8,878 bases of DNA. Source: CAZQKL01 sp964593895 [NCBI: uncultured bacterium] (lineage in GTDB: Bacteria > DYJV01). A program made the translations under genes and the position numbers. This document shows positions 7,198-8,878 of the stretch, in pieces; the first letter of the stretch is position 1, and every line of letters begins with the position of its first letter. The stretch spans positions 1 to 8,878 of the forward strand of contig CAZQKL010000088.1 of the NCBI GenBank assembly GCA_964593895.1, given 5' to 3'. The notes under the pieces were generated by a model, which worked only from the letters and a program-made list of their open reading frames with translations, had not been told where the DNA came from and ran no database searches.

Positions 7198-8438
7198 TAT
7201 TTTGCCCATTTTTCTATGATGTATTCGTAATATGCAATAGCCAATTCATGATTGTATAACGCATTGTAATATTTGCTTTCAGCAATAAATCTTCTACTTT
7301 TGGCATAAAGATAATCATAAATTTGACTTGTGCCATGTTCATACTTTAATTTTTCAATTCTTTCTTCTTCTTTGGCAAAATTTATCTGTTTTTTATATGA
7401 GATGATTTTTGCCTTTTCAGTTTTTATTTTATTAATCGCTTCATTAATCTCCTTTTCCTTTTTTAGCCTAATTTTTAATTTTTCAAGTGCAGTTTTCTCT
7501 TTTTGTAGTTTAGCTTCTTCAATAATTTTTCGTCTTTTGCCAAAATCAAAAATGTTAAATTTTAAATTTAATGTAACCTCATAGGTGTTTACATCATTTC
7601 CATTGCCATAAATTTCAAAAACATTTGAATTAAGGGTAATCTGTGGATATAATAGTGATTTTGCCTTTTTTACATTTTCTTTGGCAATTTCTGTTTTTAG
7701 ATTTTCAAGCTTAATTGATGTAATTTTATTCATATCTGGTAATGCTGGAATAAAATTTTTATGTAATTTCACTTCCTGAATTTTATCTATTTTTAAATCC
7801 TCTTTACCAATGATTTCTTTTAAAGCAGATTTCAATGTGTTAATATTATTTTCTATCTGCTCAATTAAAGCTTCAACATTTTTTAAATCGTAGTCTACTT
7901 TTAATAAATCCACTTCCGGTTTTTTTCCAGTTTTTACCATAAGAGAAACATTTTGATACAATAACTTTAAAGATTTCTTGTATTCTTTCATTGCTTCAAG
8001 TTGATGTTTTAATGAAAGAATTTTAAAATATATAGATTTTATGTTAAAAATTAGCTGATTTTTGGTTAATTTAATTGAAAAATTTTGCAAATTTTCATTT
8101 AATTTTGAAATTTTAATGTTTTCTGTTAACTCAAAACCTGTAAATAGTGGAACTTTATACTCTATTCCTGTATAAAGAATATCCCTTGCTCTGTATTTAA
8201 AGGTAATTGGCTGAAGGACACGAGGAGAATCATATTTTGTGATTGAATTTATATAATTAAATTCACCAAATTGAGAAGCTATAAATTGGGCAGTTTTTTT
8301 CTCTTGAATCTTTTTTCCAATAATATTTTGATTTAATGAAGGATTGAATTTTAAGGCAAGGTTTATTGCTTCATTGAGTGTTAAAGCATTTAAATGAGAT
8401 ACAAAACATAATACACCTAACAATAATAAAATTCTCAT
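7197..8438 (-). CDS. TolC-family outer-membrane efflux channel (OEP)
   Basis: This is the outer-membrane factor of the tripartite pump, expected to work as a trimeric barrel plus periplasmic helical tunnel. Seen in 413 residues: a Sec signal peptide (MRILLLLGVLCFVSHLNA, cleavage probably near 18-19); then two internally similar outer-membrane-efflux-protein repeats. The mature protein opens with LTLNEAINLALKFNPSL, typical of the family; beta-strand-like stretches include IEYKVPLFTGFE and VTLNLKFNIFDFGKRR; long Lys/Glu-rich helices fill the rest; the end YNALYNHELAIAYYEYIIEK matches the usual last helix. The length is normal. The ATG directly abuts the repressor stop (TAGATG), with a weak GGA seven bases upstream, so translation is probably coupled to it. 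Its stop overlaps the adaptor start. The order repressor-channel-adaptor marks one operon. Confidence 0.94.
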   Translation of the reverse strand: MRILLLLGVLCFVSHLNALTLNEAINLALKFNPSLNQNIIGKKIQEKKTAQFIASQFGEFNYINSITKYDSPRVLQPITFKYRARDILYTGIEYKVPLFTGFELTENIKISKLNENLQNFSIKLTKNQLIFNIKSIYFKILSLKHQLEAMKEYKKSLKLLYQNVSLMVKTGKKPEVDLLKVDYDLKNVEALIEQIENNINTLKSALKEIIGKEDLKIDKIQEVKLHKNFIPALPDMNKITSIKLENLKTEIAKENVKKAKSLLYPQITLNSNVFEIYGNGNDVNTYEVTLNLKFNIFDFGKRRKIIEEAKLQKEKTALEKLKIRLKKEKEINEAINKIKTEKAKIISYKKQINFAKEEERIEKLKYEHGTSQIYDYLYAKSRRFIAESKYYNALYNHELAIAYYEYIIEKWAK

Positions 8439-8765
8439 CTACTTTTCCAGTATTTCTAATTTCTTCTCTATCTGGTCTTTTAAAACCTGCTGGGCGCATG
8501 AAAAAAAGTTCATTACACATGGAATTTTTAATGAGTAATAAACCTGATTTCCTCGTTTTTTATCCTGAATTATTCCAGCTTTTTTTAATGTTGATAAGTG
8601 CCTTGAGACAGTTGAAATATCAATATGTAATTTCTCATCTATTTCACTAACATTTTTTTCTCCTTCAGCAAGTAAATCTATTATAAATAATCTAATTGGA
8701 TGAGCAATTGCTTTTAAAATGTTTGCCCATTCAACATATTTTCCCTCAACTTCTGCATATTTCAT
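8439..8765 (-). CDS. ArsR/SmtB-family transcriptional repressor
   Basis: This is a small (108-residue) winged-helix DNA-binding protein, of usual family length and expected to act as a dimer in the cytoplasm. Seen: AHPIRLFIIDLLAEGEKNVSEI (21-42), the classic ArsR opening; recognition helix region ISTVSRHLSTLKKAGII (50-66); and the wing DKKRGNQVYYSLK (68-80). The C-terminal helix carries IPCVMNFFSC with Cys83 and Cys90, seven residues apart and so on one helix face. The ELCVCDL metal site of classical ArsR helix 3 is absent (KLHIDIS occupies that place), so any effector would bind elsewhere, plausibly at the C-terminal cysteines. The start is firm: GGAG lies eight bases upstream of the ATG. 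As first gene of the efflux operon it most likely represses its own promoter and is released by a pump substrate or related stress. The ligand is unknown. Confidence 0.94.
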   Translation of the reverse strand: MKYAEVEGKYVEWANILKAIAHPIRLFIIDLLAEGEKNVSEIDEKLHIDISTVSRHLSTLKKAGIIQDKKRGNQVYYSLKIPCVMNFFSCAQQVLKDQIEKKLEILEK

Positions 8766-8773
8766 AAAATTTA

Positions 8774-8777
8774 CTCC
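8774..8777 (-). promoter_or_regulatory. Ribosome-binding site of the ArsR gene
   Basis: GGAG on the minus strand sits eight bases before the ATG at 8765. It is the clearest Shine-Dalgarno sequence in the window and fixes the repressor start. Most downstream genes have weak sites and probably rely on coupled translation. Confidence 0.75.
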
Positions 8778-8797
8778 ATTTTGTTTATTTAAATTAC

Positions 8798-8824
8798 ATT
8801 ATCATGAAACTACTTAAAATTCAA
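8798..8824 (-). promoter_or_regulatory. Possible promoter of the arsR-efflux operon
   Basis: On the minus strand TTGAAT (8819-8824) precedes GATAAT (8798-8803, 5 of 6 to TATAAT) with a short 15-base spacer. A start near 8790 would leave a leader of about 25 bases before the repressor ATG. The sequence just downstream contains ATTTAAAT (8787-8794), possibly the core of an operator, but I see no long dyad. AT-richness makes this call weak. Confidence 0.35.
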
Positions 8825-8878
8825 TTAATTTTTAAAACTCCAGCAATCTATACAGACCTTTTTGCCATCTTCCAATTT
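8825..8878 (-). CDS. C-terminal fragment of an unidentified protein ending in a CXXC motif
   Basis: Reading the minus strand in from the right edge gives KLEDGKKVCIDCWSFKN and a TAA at 8825-8827. The gene would end about 60 bases before the repressor ATG on the same strand. The G-K-x-x-C-x-x-C pattern near a C-terminus is typical of the last half of a zinc ribbon; similar endings occur in FmdE-like and DksA/TraR-type zinc fingers. With only 17 codons visible the family cannot be named, and a chance ORF is not excluded. Confidence 0.45.
   Translation of the reverse strand, partial: KLEDGKKVCIDCWSFKN

Noticed and set aside
8843-8868. TGGCA and TTGC on the minus strand upstream of the repressor as a sigma-54 promoter
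   Set aside because: The two boxes are far too widely spaced for -24/-12 elements and lie in the coding tail of the upstream gene.

Overview
The window is about 8.9 kb of very AT-rich DNA. Every gene I can support reads on the minus strand, and the genes are tightly packed. The organism is a diderm (Gram-negative-type) bacterium, because an RND pump, its periplasmic adaptor and a TolC-like outer-membrane channel lie together. It also uses sigma-54, because a sigma-54 activator is present. Strong A/T bias, Lys/Ile/Asn/Phe-rich proteins and AGA/AGG/ATA codons suit several low-GC anaerobic or thermophilic lineages (for example Deferribacterota, Campylobacterota or Aquificota relatives), but I cannot assign a phylum.

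Layout in transcription order, from the right edge leftward: (1) the last 17 codons of an unidentified protein ending in a CXXC motif; (2) an ArsR-family repressor (8439-8765) with a promoter-like stretch and a clear GGAG ribosome-binding site; (3) a TolC-family outer-membrane factor (7197-8438) whose ATG directly follows the repressor stop; (4) an HlyD/AcrA-type adaptor (6019-7197) starting in a TAATG overlap; (5) an AAA ATPase of the COG1373/DUF4143 type (4534-5922) with its own promoter and a perfect palindrome; (6) an HAE-type RND permease (1405-4479); (7) a PAS-containing sigma-54 activator running off the left edge (1-1367).

Genes 2, 3, 4 and 6 form a regulated tripartite efflux operon: permease in the inner membrane, adaptor in the periplasm, channel in the outer membrane, and a repressor carrying two helix-spaced cysteines that could sense a metal, metalloid or reactive sulfur species. 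The ATPase is not part of such pumps and looks like a cargo gene inserted between adaptor and permease. The short gap after it holds a more GC-rich stretch, an inverted repeat and a 17-codon ORF that exactly bridges the ATPase stop and the permease start. The activator at the left edge may be a separate unit.

I see no RNA gene, CRISPR array, insertion sequence or convincing intrinsic terminator, and no gene-free stretch longer than about 100 bases. The window is mostly a recognisable efflux locus. The least ordinary parts are the inserted ATPase with its flanks and the cysteine pairs in the repressor and adaptor.
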